5,227 nucleotides of DNA, from assembly GCA_031288215.1 (NCBI GenBank), contig JAITRV010000219.1, positions 1 to 5,227 on the forward strand, written 5' to 3'. The notes beneath the pieces were generated by a model. The model was not told the DNA's origin and made no database searches. It was given only the letters and a program-made list of their open reading frames with translations. Both the position numbers and the translations under genes were made by a program. The stretch comes from Spirochaetaceae bacterium. GTDB lineage: Bacteria; Spirochaetota; Spirochaetia; Treponematales; Breznakiellaceae. This document shows, one piece after another, positions 5,148-5,227 of this stretch (its first letter is position 1; every line of letters starts with the position of its first letter).

Positions 5148-5227
5148 ACCACGGACACACACGGACCAACACGGACTTGTTGTTTGAAATTCATGCGTTT
5201 GTCCGTGTGGTTCGTTTGGTCCGTGGT
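5148..5227. repeat. Inverted repeat of CACGGAC units, may also act as a minus-strand terminator
   Basis: The left arm (5148-5176) holds three CACGGAC copies at 5150, 5160 and 5170, a ten-base period. The right arm (5201-5227) holds GTCCGTG at 5201 and 5219 with a decayed copy between, a nine-base period. ACCACGGAC at 5148-5156 pairs exactly with GTCCGTGGT at 5219-5227, and ACACGGAC (5169-5176) pairs with GTCCGTGT (5201-5208); the loop is 24 bases. Read on the minus strand, the hairpin is followed by a T/C-rich tract ending in seven T (5147 down to 5133), the layout of a Rho-independent terminator. It reaches the window end and may continue. Confidence 0.75.

Overview
This 5.2 kb stretch reads as ordinary chromosome from a GC-rich member of the Spirochaetota, most likely a Treponema-type organism (for example the termite-gut or free-living Treponemataceae). 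That placement is inference. It rests on the OmpA-domain protein with the variant 'GHTALAG' motif, which I associate from memory with treponemal OmpA-like proteins, on the long ribose-phosphate pyrophosphokinase, and on GC-rich genes with many G and C runs separated by AT-rich spacers. No search could be run.

Layout. Positions 1-122 hold no gene, only two inverted repeats. A tRNA with a CAU anticodon lies on the minus strand at 123-196, with a good promoter upstream. From about 298 everything reads rightwards: an exported OmpA-domain protein (354-1568), a ribose-phosphate pyrophosphokinase with an internal insertion (1596-2828), an FGGY-family sugar kinase (2847-4286) and a HAD-family phosphatase (4283-4939). 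The four genes are close together: gaps of 27 and 18 bases, then a 4-base ATGA overlap. They could be one transcript, but a promoter-like sequence immediately before the pyrophosphokinase gene suggests a second start that would give an almost leaderless mRNA. A 68-codon minus-strand frame (4920-5126) resembles the C-terminal end of DUF3786 proteins and looks like the remnant of a broken gene. The window ends in an imperfect inverted repeat built from short CACGGAC units (5148-5227), whose left edge adjoins the break in that gene.

How the genes fit together. The pyrophosphokinase makes PRPP for nucleotide, histidine, tryptophan and NAD synthesis. The kinase and phosphatase, translationally coupled, probably act on phosphorylated sugars or related small molecules; their substrates cannot be read from the sequence. 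The OmpA-domain protein belongs to the cell envelope and has no evident metabolic link to the others.

No clearly new multi-gene system (defence, mobile, secondary metabolism) is visible. The points most worth a second look are the near-perfect 19-bp hairpin with C8/G8 runs inside the sugar kinase gene, the CACGGAC repeat next to the truncated DUF3786 gene, the possible leaderless start of the pyrophosphokinase, the insertion in that enzyme, and the loss of the peptidoglycan-binding Asp in the OmpA domain.
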